Origin: Sansalvadorimonas sp965243775
GTDB taxonomy: Bacteria; Pseudomonadota; Gammaproteobacteria; Pseudomonadales; Endozoicomonadaceae
Reading direction: 5' to 3'
Assembly: GCA_965243775.1 (NCBI GenBank)
Contig: CBDEWF010000087.1
Coordinates: 1 to 64,000 of the forward strand
Length of the DNA: 64,000 nt
A model generated the notes under the pieces. It did not search any database, had not been told where the DNA came from, and saw only the letters and a program-made list of their open reading frames with translations. This document shows, one piece after another, positions 55,757 through 64,000 of this stretch; the stretch's first letter is position 1, and each line of letters starts with the position of its first letter. A program made the translations under genes and the position numbers.

Positions 55757-56627
55757 CGTGGGTTTGATGGCGCTTACCTTCTTGCAAGTGTGGATGCTGG
55801 CATTATCTACCACAACTAAAGTGTAACGGTCGCCTGTGCTGTATTTCGGGTCTTGCATCTGCTCAGCAAAATCTTCAAAAACGCGGATAACTTCATCACC
55901 AGTTACTGATCCGCAAACAGGGTAATAAAACAGGTCATTATCGCGATTCATGAATCCAAGAATATTTATACGCTGGCCGTTGATGGAGGGAATTCTCAGC
56001 TGCTCCCCTTTTGGCTGCAAGGCATAAGGACACAGGGCTGCCGGGAAAAGCCTGACTCATCAAAATAGAACAGGTTTATAAGGCCTTTCCGTTCGGCTTC
56101 CTGAGCGACTTTCAGTGTTTGATGGCAACGCTCAAAGAGTGCCTGGGCGCGTTTATGCTGGCAGGATTTCCGCACACGTTTGTAGACCAATCCAATTTTT
56201 TTGTCATCCGCTGCAGCGTTTTCAATGAGGCCGATTTACCGGTTTCATCTTCAAGTTTTGCCTGAGCATAGGACATCCGCCGTGGCTCTTCTGCAATCAG
56301 GTCTGCGAGGCGTTGTCTTTCCTGATCATTGTAAATTGATGGTTTTCCACCTTTGTGATCTTTATATAAGCCGTGTATACCTGAAAGCTCCCAGTCATCA
56401 ATCCACCGGGATATTGTCTGGTATTGAACATCGAAAACATCAGCTATCTGAGCTAGAGAATATCCCTTATTGCTGAGAAGTATCGCATGAGCACGTTCCC
56501 TTACGCAGGGCAAAGGGCCATTGCGCATGGCACACTTCAGGGTATGGATAATGGCACTATCGGTGATGGTACTGACAATTTTTTTCATAACGACAGACTC
56601 TGTACAGCAGCTGTGAAAATATAGCAC
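55757..56627 (-). pseudogene. IS630-family transposase, diverged and 3'-truncated
   Basis: This is a relative, not a copy, of the two IS630 elements. The helix-turn-helix frame (56627 down) reads ERAHAILLSNKGYSLAQIAD, VQYQTISRWIDDWE and ends at an A7 run. Here a -1 shift gives KKIGLVYKRVRKSCQHK and the DDE frame (FYFDESGFSRQP, VVVDNASIHTCKK). Homology stops after the second Asp, so ~75 catalytic residues are missing and the element is dead. Confidence 0.85.
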
Positions 56628-56687
56628 CCTGATTAATAGTACTTTCGTACGCAGTTTAGGTGATCAATATATGAAAGCAATTGTTTG

Positions 56688-56801
56688 AGTAACTGCTCAT
56701 ATTTTACTGGCAAAATTGTCTGTTTTTTATACAGATCCTCACTATCACTGGGCTGTAGCCGAGTCGATGGTTGGTCTGCCAGTGAAATATGAGCAGTTAC
56801 T
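56688..56801. repeat. 114-bp MITE-like inverted repeat
   Basis: The arms AGTAACTGCTCATATTTTAC (56688 on) and its inverse ending at 56801 match over 23 bases with one mismatch, enclosing a 68-bp centre without a gene. It lies at the right edge of the IS630 remnant. Confidence 0.65.
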
Positions 56802-56872
56802 TGTTTGACTACTTATGTAACGAGCAAAAGCGGAGGAACAGGAGCTTTTATTCGGCATTTGTAGCCTGCGAT

Positions 56873-56891
56873 AAGATTATGAACAGGCTCT
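56873..56891. repeat. Single arm of the 52-bp MITE
   Basis: AAGATTATGAACAGGCTCT is identical to the arm at 39801-39819. The partner arm is not found nearby, so this is a broken unit. Confidence 0.75.
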
Positions 56892-56921
56892 AAGAAGATA
56901 GAGGATAAAACCTCTCTCTTC

Positions 56922-57455
56922 TTAGACAAAACGCTCATCTACGGACAGTTGTTCTTTAAACCTTTTAAAATTCTGTACATAGTGGGCACTGGACCACTCC
57001 AGCATTTTTTTCTGCTCTTCCGTCAGTTCTTTCACCACCTTACCGGGCGAACCCATTACCAGAGAACCATCTGGTATAACCTTACCTTCCGGGATAAGAG
57101 CATTGGCACCAATAAGGCAGTGCTTGCCAATTTTGGCACCATTCAGAATGACAGCATTAATGCCAATCAAGCTGTAATCACCAATGTCACAACCATGTAG
57201 CATCACTTTATGACCAACAGTCACTCCCCTGCCAATTGTCAGGGGAACACCAGAATCTGTATGCAGCACAGAGCCATCCTGGATATTGCTCTCAGCACCA
57301 ATGGTAATAATATCGTTATCCCCGCGAACCACAGCGTTATACCAGACACTGGCATTATTTTTCAGAACCACCGAGCCAATAACCGTAGCATTATCCGCCA
57401 CAAACCAGTCATCACCCTGTATCTCAACAGCCCTGTTACCCAGACGATAAATCAT
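56922..57455 (-). CDS. Gamma-carbonic-anhydrase-like hexapeptide protein
   Basis: The ATG at 57455 has GGAG six bases upstream and is preferred to the GTG at 57467. The 177-residue protein is a left-handed beta helix (ATVIGSVVLKNNASVWYNAV; RGDNDIITIGAESNIQDGSV; GRGVTVGHKVMLHGCDIGDY) with a C-terminal helix. His at HTDSG, GHKVM and LHGCD are at the metal-site positions of gamma-class carbonic anhydrases. It belongs to the YrdA group, whose enzyme activity is often unproven. Confidence 0.92.
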   Translation of the reverse strand: MIYRLGNRAVEIQGDDWFVADNATVIGSVVLKNNASVWYNAVVRGDNDIITIGAESNIQDGSVLHTDSGVPLTIGRGVTVGHKVMLHGCDIGDYSLIGINAVILNGAKIGKHCLIGANALIPEGKVIPDGSLVMGSPGKVVKELTEEQKKMLEWSSAHYVQNFKRFKEQLSVDERFV

Positions 57456-57540
57456 AAAATACTCCACTCCTGATTACAGAAGTGAAGGTATATGAAGAAA
57501 GAAAAGGGAGAAAGCTAATTTACTTAATCAGGAACGCTGA

Positions 57541-58179
57541 TCAGGCCTGCCGACACCAGAGGCCATTTTCAACCTGATCGCCCCGGGTCTGGGGAACATC
57601 CAGGGGAATATTTGCTCCTGCAGCGAGATTAAGAAACTCCACCAGCATTATTGCTGTCAGCCCCCAGATCTGGTATTCACCAAACTGCCATGCCGGCACA
57701 TGAAAAGTCATATGCCGGTAACTGAGCGCATCTGTTCTGACCCTCTCAGCATCCAGGAAAAAACTGACCGGCACCTGAAAGATACGGTCCAGCTCATGGG
57801 GATTAGCCACCAGCTCTACCCCAGGTTCAACGACACCCACATAGGGCGTTACCTTGATACCAAAGCGGGAAATTACGTCGCCTGTAGAACCCAGCATATC
57901 TACCTGATCCACAGGCAGGCCAATTTCTTCCCGGGATTCACGTAGAGCAGTATGCAATAAACTGCCATCTTCAGGATCACGCTTCCCTCCAGGAAACGCC
58001 ACTTCACCACCATGGGTATTCAGATGACTGGAGCGACGAGTGAAAATAATTTCTGGATCCAGCTCCTTTCTGGTCAGGGGAATCAGCACAGCAGCTTCCG
58101 GCACATCCATGGCGAGCCGCCGGGGGTTATGAGAACGTAGCTGCTGGCGAATTGTCTTTAACTGAGTCTTTTTTAACAT
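57541..58179 (-). CDS. nudL: Nudix CoA pyrophosphatase
   Basis: This 212-residue enzyme probably splits CoA and its derivatives into phosphopantetheine and 3',5'-ADP. The Nudix box is in FPGGKRDPEDGSLLHTALRE, SREEIGL; the CoA-type signature follows upstream (IIFTRRSSHLNTHGGEVAFP). The C-terminal part (MTFHVPAWQFGEYQIWGLTA) is typical. It is monocistronic between gamma-CA and a spermidine-synthase-like gene. Confidence 0.92.
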   Translation of the reverse strand: MLKKTQLKTIRQQLRSHNPRRLAMDVPEAAVLIPLTRKELDPEIIFTRRSSHLNTHGGEVAFPGGKRDPEDGSLLHTALRESREEIGLPVDQVDMLGSTGDVISRFGIKVTPYVGVVEPGVELVANPHELDRIFQVPVSFFLDAERVRTDALSYRHMTFHVPAWQFGEYQIWGLTAIMLVEFLNLAAGANIPLDVPQTRGDQVENGLWCRQA

Positions 58180-58299
58180 AGTCGGGGCACTTCCCTGCCC
58201 GTTTTCCCGGGTCTCTGTTTATTATGTCAAATTAATACAGCAAGTCATGAGACTGGCACATGATCATGACAGTTCTGCAAAGATCATTATAGTTCTGTA

Positions 58300-59166
58300 T
58301 TACATTTCCATGACCCTGTATTCGCCAGCCAGCATATGGTCAATAAACGTACCAAAAGAGAACCCGGCATTGATTTTCTGGTCCAGCTTATAAGCCCGTT
58401 CCCGCAAAATCGGGTAATTGACAATCTGCCTGTGCTTCAATGCTGCCAGGATCACATGTTTGCTATCGGCAGTTTCCCAGACAAATACATGGGGAAACAC
58501 ATCAATCATCCGGTCAATATCCATCCGAGATAAACGACGATTGTCGAATACTGCAATCAGGGTTCCATGTTCATTCAGCTTATCCCGAATCCCCAGCAAA
58601 ATACCATGGTCACGAAACAGGTCGGAAGACTCTTGAAAAACGGCCTCACGATCCAAGTAAATCACATTATAGGCTCCCCGCTGGCGACTCAGCAGATAAT
58701 CCAAACCAGAATCCTGCCTTACAGTCAGTCTGTCATCCGAGCGAATGTTAAAATACTCACTGGCCACAGCCATCATGGCTGGATCCTGATCGACTACATC
58801 AATAAACTGAGCCGGGGTAAAGTTTCGTAGAAACCGGATAAGACCGATATTGCGCAGCCCCACAACCATTGAGTGCTCATGACCTGTAGCGAGCAGGAAA
58901 GATGCCAGCAGCTCGCGGTGCTCTTCCTGAACGGGAATTTCCGGTTGCAGCAGACTGATTCGACTGACCAAAGCCTCTTCCCCCTTACCGTTTCGTAAGA
59001 ACAGCGATCGGAAAGTCCCTTCATCGGCCACCCGCATCGACTGCTGATTTCCAATGACAACCCCGCCCAGGGGCAGACCACGAAAACCATTAATGCACAT
59101 AGCTGGTGCAGCCAGCAGAGTTGATGGCAGGAAAATAAGTAACAAAACCAAAGCTCGGAGTAACAT
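58300..59166 (-). CDS. Exported spermidine-synthase-like protein
   Basis: This 288-residue protein has a signal peptide (MLLRALVLLLIFLPSTLLAA). The rest resembles the Rossmann fold of spermidine synthases: LLASFLLATGHEHSMVVGLR, FIDVVDQDPAMMAVASEYFN, DDRLTVRQDSGLDYLLSRQR, YNVIYLDREAVF. The usual GGGDG loop is replaced by VVGLRNIG, and the catalytic Asp context differs, so aminopropyl transfer is doubtful. Export of such a fold is odd. The role is unknown. Confidence 0.65.
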   Translation of the reverse strand: MLLRALVLLLIFLPSTLLAAPAMCINGFRGLPLGGVVIGNQQSMRVADEGTFRSLFLRNGKGEEALVSRISLLQPEIPVQEEHRELLASFLLATGHEHSMVVGLRNIGLIRFLRNFTPAQFIDVVDQDPAMMAVASEYFNIRSDDRLTVRQDSGLDYLLSRQRGAYNVIYLDREAVFQESSDLFRDHGILLGIRDKLNEHGTLIAVFDNRRLSRMDIDRMIDVFPHVFVWETADSKHVILAALKHRQIVNYPILRERAYKLDQKINAGFSFGTFIDHMLAGEYRVMEM

Positions 59167-59311
59167 AACTGTTTAACAGTCAGAATCAGGTGCGAGAGTA
59201 GACACCACAACTCTTCCCGGGTTCCTGAACAGCAAGCAAAATTCAGCTGAAACTGTTGCCAAACAGTGATGATCTGGCACACTGAAATGAGGAAATCACG
59301 GGAACAAGTGA

Positions 59312-59842
59312 ATGAAATATTGCAACCAGTGCGGTCAGCCTGTCAGCCTTGCCATTCCAGAAGGAGATGACCGTCACCGGCATATCTGCGACTCCTGCAA
59401 TACCATCCACTATCAGAATCCCAAGATCATTGCCGGAACCCTGCCAGTTTTTGATAACAGGGTTCTCCTCTGCCGTCGGGCCATAGAGCCCCGCTCCGGC
59501 CTCTGGACCCTGCCAGCTGGTTTTATGGAGAATGAAGAATCGACCCTGGATGCAGCCCGCCGGGAGACCTGGGAAGAAGCCAGAGCCCGTACCAGCCGGG
59601 AAGAACTATACACAGTCTTAAGCGTGCCTCGCATCAGCCAGGTTTACCTGTTTTACTTGGCAAGACTTGAAGAACCTGAATTCGGCCCTGGGGAAGAGAG
59701 TCTGGAGGTCAGGCTCTTCAGTGAACAGGAGATTCCCTGGGATGAAATCGCCTTTCATACTGTTCGGCGTACTCTTAAGTATTACTTTGCTGACAAAGCC
59801 CGGAACAGCTTTCCTTTGAGAGACGAAACACTGATGCTTTAG
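59312..59842 (+). CDS. Zinc-ribbon Nudix hydrolase
   Basis: This 176-residue protein has an N-terminal zinc ribbon (MKYCNQCGQPV...HICDSCNTIHYQNP) and a Nudix box (AGFMENEESTLDAARRETWE, EARA). Zinc-ribbon Nudix proteins of this length hydrolyse nucleotide-sugar or NADH-like pyrophosphates; the substrate is not certain. It is shorter than NudC and lacks its extra domain. Start ATG 59312 has GGAAC upstream. Confidence 0.9.
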   Translation: MKYCNQCGQPVSLAIPEGDDRHRHICDSCNTIHYQNPKIIAGTLPVFDNRVLLCRRAIEPRSGLWTLPAGFMENEESTLDAARRETWEEARARTSREELYTVLSVPRISQVYLFYLARLEEPEFGPGEESLEVRLFSEQEIPWDEIAFHTVRRTLKYYFADKARNSFPLRDETLML

Positions 59843-59965
59843 TTTCCTCTCTAAAGCTATTACTTCATAAATTTGAGGATTCGGATTGCTCTGCCAAAGA
59901 CCAGAAAGCCTGATGGTGCAGGAAGAGCAACCCGAAACAGATGTGGTTACTTTTGTTTGGCTGCG

Positions 59966-60577
59966 CTATTCTTCAGTGCCCTCATCATCATAAACCTCGC
60001 CATACCCTGTCAGCAGTGACATCATATGCTCGCCAGCGGTGGCCCCGGTTGTGATGATATAAACGTGGGCAACAAGGAACGTCAGCATCAACCAGGCTCC
60101 GGCCACATGGATATTAGCTACCCAGGGCAGGGCCGGGTGAGCACCACTGTCCATCCACAATCCATAAAACATATAGAACAGGCCACTCCCCCAGATCACC
60201 GGCATAAGAACCAGCTTCAGCAATAGATAAGTCAGTCGCTGCAGTGGATTGTGCTTGGCCCAGCGTTTGCGGCGATACGGATGGTGCTCCCCTTTGAAGA
60301 TACCGACAAAGTAGAACCGGACAACATCCATCATCTGGTTACTGGTCGGCCGATAGTGCTTCCACTGACCGGTGGTTGCTGACCAGAAAATTGCCATCCC
60401 CCACAAGGCCAAAAGCGTCCAGGCACAGATGTTATGAATCATCACCGCCTGTTGGAAGCCCAGCAGCTGATAACTGCCGTGAATCTCAAACCCAGTCAAC
60501 AGCAGAGTGAAAATGATCAACAACTGCGCCCAGTGCCAGAACCGCTCAAAGCGGGTAAATATCATTTCCCGTCTCAT
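59966..60577 (-). CDS. Membrane cytochrome b (thiosulfate/tetrathionate-type reductase partner)
   Basis: This 203-residue protein has four membrane helices and the cytochrome b561-like layout: RFERFWHWAQLLIIFTLLLT with a heme His, VMIHNICAWTLLALWGMAIF, LPWVANIHVAGAWLMLTFLV and HVYIITTGATAGEHMMSLLT with further His ligands. It would oxidise quinol and pass electrons to the periplasmic octaheme protein encoded directly upstream; the two genes overlap by four bases (ATGA). It looks intact although its partner has an amber codon. Confidence 0.88.
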   Translation of the reverse strand: MRREMIFTRFERFWHWAQLLIIFTLLLTGFEIHGSYQLLGFQQAVMIHNICAWTLLALWGMAIFWSATTGQWKHYRPTSNQMMDVVRFYFVGIFKGEHHPYRRKRWAKHNPLQRLTYLLLKLVLMPVIWGSGLFYMFYGLWMDSGAHPALPWVANIHVAGAWLMLTFLVAHVYIITTGATAGEHMMSLLTGYGEVYDDEGTEE

Positions 60578-62205
60578 TGCCGGACTCCTTTATTCCTTTG
60601 GGAAAAACGCAACAGACCATGCCCGATACCCGCCAGGATGGAGATCAATACCAGAAGTAAACCGATTCTATCCAGCCACTCGCTATGGTCACGCCCCGGA
60701 AGATAGATACCACCGATCCCCGCCATACGGCTGTTGTTCCGGTTATGACAGGCAGTGCAGTCCAGAGCTTGCTCAGCCGGCGCCACCATATGAGTAATGG
60801 GGAACAGGTACTCAGTTTTGGTGAACTCAACCTTGCCACTGAAGGGCTGACCTACAGCTTTCATACCAGCCTCGGAAGCTTTTACCCAGTCATAGGATTT
60901 CCAGAAAGCTGCATCATCCTTGCCGAACAGGTGGGGAACTATCATCTGCCCTGTTTCAGGATCTCGCGGTGTGACGCTGCGCATAACCTTGAAAGGCCAA
61001 ATGCGTGACCGTTCATCAGCAGCATCTCCTTCCAGAGTAACCAGCTCAACCACACCCTGCTCGTTCTTACTGGTCTTATCCCCAATCAGGGTGTAGTTTA
61101 TTTTGCCGTTAAACTAGGCATATTCCGGCTTAACATTATCAGCCCAGGTAAAGTCACCTTTCTTCGAACTGTAGGTAACATTGCCAGCTTCATCCTTAAG
61201 GGTTTTCTTGCTCTTGCCGGCAGTTGACCAGTCCCAGGTAATCTTGGTTTTCTTGTTCCGGGCGAACGCAGGAATATGGCAGGTCTGACAAGCTACTCTG
61301 GCAACATGCTGATTAAGTACCAGTGCCGGCTTGCCTTTATGGGGATCACTGGCATGGCAGGATTCACAGGTAGCACGCCCACCGAATTCGTGGCCGGGAA
61401 CATCAATGCCATGCATATCCCGGGCATTCATGGTTATACGGCTGCCAGCCGTAAGGTGGTCAACCGTTGTATGACAATCCTGACAAGCCATATTCAGCCC
61501 ATCTGCATCCATATGCACATCCAGGGCAAAGGGGGGCTTGCTCAGGGTGGAGTCCATATCACCATGTTTCACGCTGTCCCCACCGCCACCGTAAAAGTGA
61601 CAGGAACCACAATTATCACGACTGGACTGACCAGCGCTCTGGGCTGATTTGACCAGATCGACAGGCTCACGGATATTTCCGGACTTGGGAGGCCACTCCT
61701 TCGGTTTGTAATTGGGGTGACCAGCCATGGTGGGGAACTTGCTGTACTCACCGGACGTATCGTGGCAGACCAGACAGTCAACATTCTCCTGTTTGGCAAA
61801 GTCGAACTTGTCATCCTTCCAGCCGTATCCTGCATGACAGCTGGTGCAGCGAGCCTCATTGGTACGCACAGCCATACAGAAGTTATTAATAATATTGTCT
61901 TTGCCGGTTTGCCTGCTGTCTTTGGCCGGATCTATCTTCCAGTTCCAGTGAATACTTTTTTGAACCTGGGCGGCAGCTTCTGTATGACACTCCAAGCAGG
62001 CTTTAGTAACGTCAGGCCCGGTCGGGAAAGGCCCCTTGAGCTGCTCAAATTCACTATGATTTGCGGTACTGGCATATGCCAGTGAACCCACAGCCAGGAA
62101 GCTGCAGACAGCTCCCTTAAGCAGAAGGGACTTTGCTTTCGTTGAGCCCTGCAGGTTTATCGATTGTTTTTTATAGTGTGACTTCTTTTTTATTGCGAAA
62201 ACCAT
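60574..62205 (-). CDS. Octaheme tetrathionate reductase (OTR)-like cytochrome c with in-frame TAG
   Basis: The ATG at 62205 has GGAG eight bases upstream and is preferred to the GTG at 62214. After a signal anchor (KSLLLKGAVCSFLAVGSLAY) there are seven CXXCH motifs (CLECH, CTSCH, CLVCH, CGSCH, CQDCH, CESCH, CQTCH). The frame then meets TAG (61114-61116) in PEYA-stop-FNGK, but continues without a shift: INYTLIGDKTSKNEQG, EFTKTEYLFPITHMVAP, the eighth motif CTACH and a C-terminal membrane helix (IGLLLVLISILAGIGHG). Eight hemes define the octaheme family that reduces tetrathionate, nitrite or hydroxylamine in the periplasm. The stop probably replaces a Trp (TGG to TAG). An FNR box precedes the gene. 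Either a fresh nonsense mutation, read-through or a base error. Confidence 0.85.
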
Positions 62206-62266
62206 CTGGAACACTCCGAGATAGTGGTAATCGCCTGAATCTTAAAATGAGTGCCTGCTGTATTTA

Positions 62267-62280
62267 TTGATGTGTATCAT
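62267..62280 (-). promoter_or_regulatory. FNR/Anr box before the octaheme reductase gene
   Basis: TTGAT-GTGT-ATCAT differs from the consensus at one base. On the minus strand a -10-like TAAGAT lies at 62239-62244, which puts the box near -41.5 and the start site near 62232, 27 bases before the ATG. Confidence 0.7.
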
Positions 62281-62357
62281 ACAGCTTGAATATACATAAG
62301 TATTATCTAATTTAGATATAGCTTAATAATGTTCACATGATCACATCTTGAACAATA

Positions 62358-62519
62358 AGTACCTGGGCATATGGAATCGCATATTTCTGGCCAATAAACA
62401 GGTTGCTCAGCTGGGTTGCAGTGCAGAGAGCATAGCCCGCTATGTGACCGGAGCTGCAGCACGGCTGAGCGTGCCTGGAGATTGAGTCAGAAATATATGA
62501 TTTCATGTGTCCAGGTACT
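62358..62519. mobile_element. IS630-derived MITE
   Basis: This 162-bp unit has ~35-bp imperfect inverted ends (AGTACCTGGGCATATGGAAT; AGTACCTGGACACATGAAAT read inward) and TA on both sides (62356-62357, 62520-62521). The right arm closely matches the left end of the window's IS630 (AGTACTCAGACAAATGAAAT). No gene inside. It probably moves with the IS630 transposase. The remaining sequence from 62520 to 62807 shows no clear gene. Confidence 0.85.
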
Positions 62520-62807
62520 TAACCACTAAATCAATTGGTAATACAAGAGCAGGGAATAGCTACACCCAACAGATCATATGAGCCTTAATGACAACACCGA
62601 TAACCAGATGGTTATAAACTCTGTCATCATGGTCATCCCTTATATCTGAGACAGATATATCCAACATGATAATTGTCGATATTAACAACCTGAAATATTT
62701 TAATCTGAAAAGCTATATTGTCATGATTATTTTTAATAACAGTTCAATCAGGATCTGTGGATATAAAAACAGTCGTGTTACATATTTTTATCTGGGTACG
62801 AAAAAAA

Positions 62808-64000
62808 ATGGAGTCTTCCAACAGCACAACAGGATCACAGGTATCAACTTCAACAGCTGCAGAAGCTACAGCAAATCAAGACTGGTTTGATACAGCCAAC
62901 CCAGACCTAAGAGTGCTTACTCCCAGCAAGATTACGCAACAAATGCGTTCCCTTACTTCTCCAATAGTGGGAGCAGGTTTACAAAAACTCTCCACACAGA
63001 TAAATAAAACCCTGGCAGAAAGGCCGTTATGCCAAGTGCATGGAAGAATTGAAACTCACACTCTTACGGAAGCCCAGTACCAAAAACTACCAACCATCAA
63101 TCTTCCCGTAACAAAACAAACAGCTTCTCAACTTCCACCTTCCAGAAGAAAAGGCAAGCATTCACGGAAAACACAATCTGTAGCACCGGAAACTGAGAGT
63201 ATAAAAACAAAAAAAACAAGAATATCCCCCTTGGCTCTGTTAACACTACATGTTGGTAGTACTTCCGTGCACCCTGTATAGCTTGGCATTCGGGCTTCAT
63301 AGAAAATTTGGTTACTTCCTCTATTCAGCGTAATCACTAACTTTGAGAAATAAACCAACATCTATTGTTAACAGAGCCTCCCCCTTGGTTACACCACAAG
63401 AATGTGAGAAATCACTACCTATAAGTGCAATTTGTGAACTTGCTCATCTGTCTCTTTTTCTGGAAAAAAAAAGTACACAATGGTTGAATACTTTTGGGGT
63501 TCGTATATCTGCTGAAGCCCTGCTGACACTGGCAAGATTCTACCCTGTCCTTGGTTTCTATCTGCACTTGCAAACAAAAAGCGATGCTAAAGAAAAACAA
63601 AATATCATAGATGATTTAATTAATATCAGGGCGCACATTTCGAACTGCAACCCCAACCACATGAACATTATCTTCTCTAAAGATGAAGTTTTGCAATTAA
63701 AAGAATTATTTAAGAGAGCTAAAATAACCCCATATAAAGACCCTGAATTATTATTAAAAGAGGTGTTATCACCCCACCTTAACTTACTGAGAGAAAATAA
63801 CATTACCCTCTCTACAGACTTCATAATCAACCTGTGTAAAAACCAGAACAAACCAGCTTCTTTTTACACATTCATTCTACTACAGTGTTACATTGCCGAG
63901 CAAAAAAATCAGCGAGCATTTAATACCATTACCACAATCGTCTGCTTCTTGGTTGATTACAACAAAAAAAACCCAATTTGTAGTTTAAATAAACTTGCAG
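62808..64000 (+). pseudogene. Unknown gene disrupted by a MITE; continues past the window
   Basis: From ATG 62808 the frame reads MESSNSTTGSQVSTSTAAEA with a Ser/Thr-rich N-terminus, then SLTSPIVGAGLQKLSTQINK and a basic stretch (SRRKGKHSRKTQS). At TRISPL it enters a 146-bp MITE and stops (63281). After the MITE and its 8-bp duplication the same frame resumes VTPQECEKSLPISAICELAH, LSLFLEKKSTQWLNTFGVRI and stays open to base 64000 (helical, Leu-rich). So the intact gene had at least ~345 residues. No family recognised; style (low complexity N-terminus, helical body) would suit an effector, which is inference. Confidence 0.65.
63233..63378. mobile_element. IS1595-like MITE, copy 2
   Basis: This 146-bp unit is the same as at 48687-48832. 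Its exact 8-bp target duplication is TCCCCCTT (63225-63232, 63379-63386). It disrupts the open frame that starts at 62808; deleting it with one duplication copy restores the frame perfectly. Confidence 0.95.

Noticed and set aside
60574..62205. TAG read as pyrrolysine or another recoded amino acid.
   Set aside because: No pyl genes or suppressor tRNA are in the window, and the position is expected to be Trp; a single-base change explains it.
1..64000. tRNA, rRNA and CRISPR genes.
   Set aside because: I looked for TPsiC-arm-like and conserved rRNA segments and for spaced repeats; hits such as GGTTCGATCCCC near 11200 lie in coding sequence without a cloverleaf.

Overview
The window looks like chromosomal DNA of a host-associated marine gammaproteobacterium. 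The best fit is Endozoicomonas or a close Oceanospirillales relative. This is an inference from three things: gammaproteobacterial housekeeping genes (valS, holC, dapD, mrp/apbC, corB-ypjD), a very heavy load of insertion sequences, MITEs and group II introns, and secreted proteins carrying eukaryote-like domains. I cannot confirm the species from the sequence alone.

Layout. 1-2.5 kb: 3' part of a PTS EIICB (NagE-like) and a secreted DUF218 protein. 2.5-7.6 kb: an IS701/IS4-like element, a secreted protein made of 16 zinc-finger-like repeats, an IS66 remnant and an ORF-less group II intron sitting on the valS terminator. 7.6-14.5 kb: valS, a secreted ankyrin-like protein, dgkA, a CDF metal exporter, a small acidic protein and holC. 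14.6-16.8 kb: a second IS701-like copy split by an IS630. 17-24 kb: yqhD, a C69 dipeptidase, a CvfB-like RNA-binding protein, a periplasmic cyclophilin, yffB and dapD. 23.9-27.1 kb: two group II introns, one apparently inserted in the reverse transcriptase of the other. 27-34.7 kb: a putative effector island with a SopB/IpgD-type phosphatase, a RING-H2 protein and an RBR-type (RING-IBR-RING2) ubiquitin-ligase-like protein. 35-38.4 kb: a DnaT-like/lambda-P-like replication gene pair, mrp and a CBS-domain protein. 38.4-51.4 kb: an IS graveyard (ISL3, IS200, IS4, IS1595, IS110, ISKra4, IS481, IS630) with a few small host genes. 51.6-62.3 kb: corB-ypjD, a MutS fragment, ISAs1 and IS630 remnants, gamma-carbonic anhydrase, two Nudix hydrolases, a spermidine-synthase-like protein and an anaerobic octaheme cytochrome/cytochrome b pair. 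62.3-64 kb: two MITEs, one of which breaks an unknown gene.

How the genes fit together. Three loci (C69 dipeptidase, CBS protein, octaheme tetrathionate reductase) each have an FNR/Anr box placed as in a class II promoter, suggesting a small anaerobic regulon. The secreted eukaryote-like proteins (SopB-like phosphatase, RING-H2, RBR, zinc-finger array, ankyrin-like) suggest manipulation of a eukaryotic host. The mobile DNA is layered: IS630 in IS701-like, ISL3 in a 52-bp MITE, a MITE in IS4, and an intron in an intron.

Caution. Many broken reading frames are single-base changes in A or T runs, and 44.2-45.1 kb reads like two different sequences interleaved. Some pseudogenes here may be assembly errors and should be checked against raw reads.
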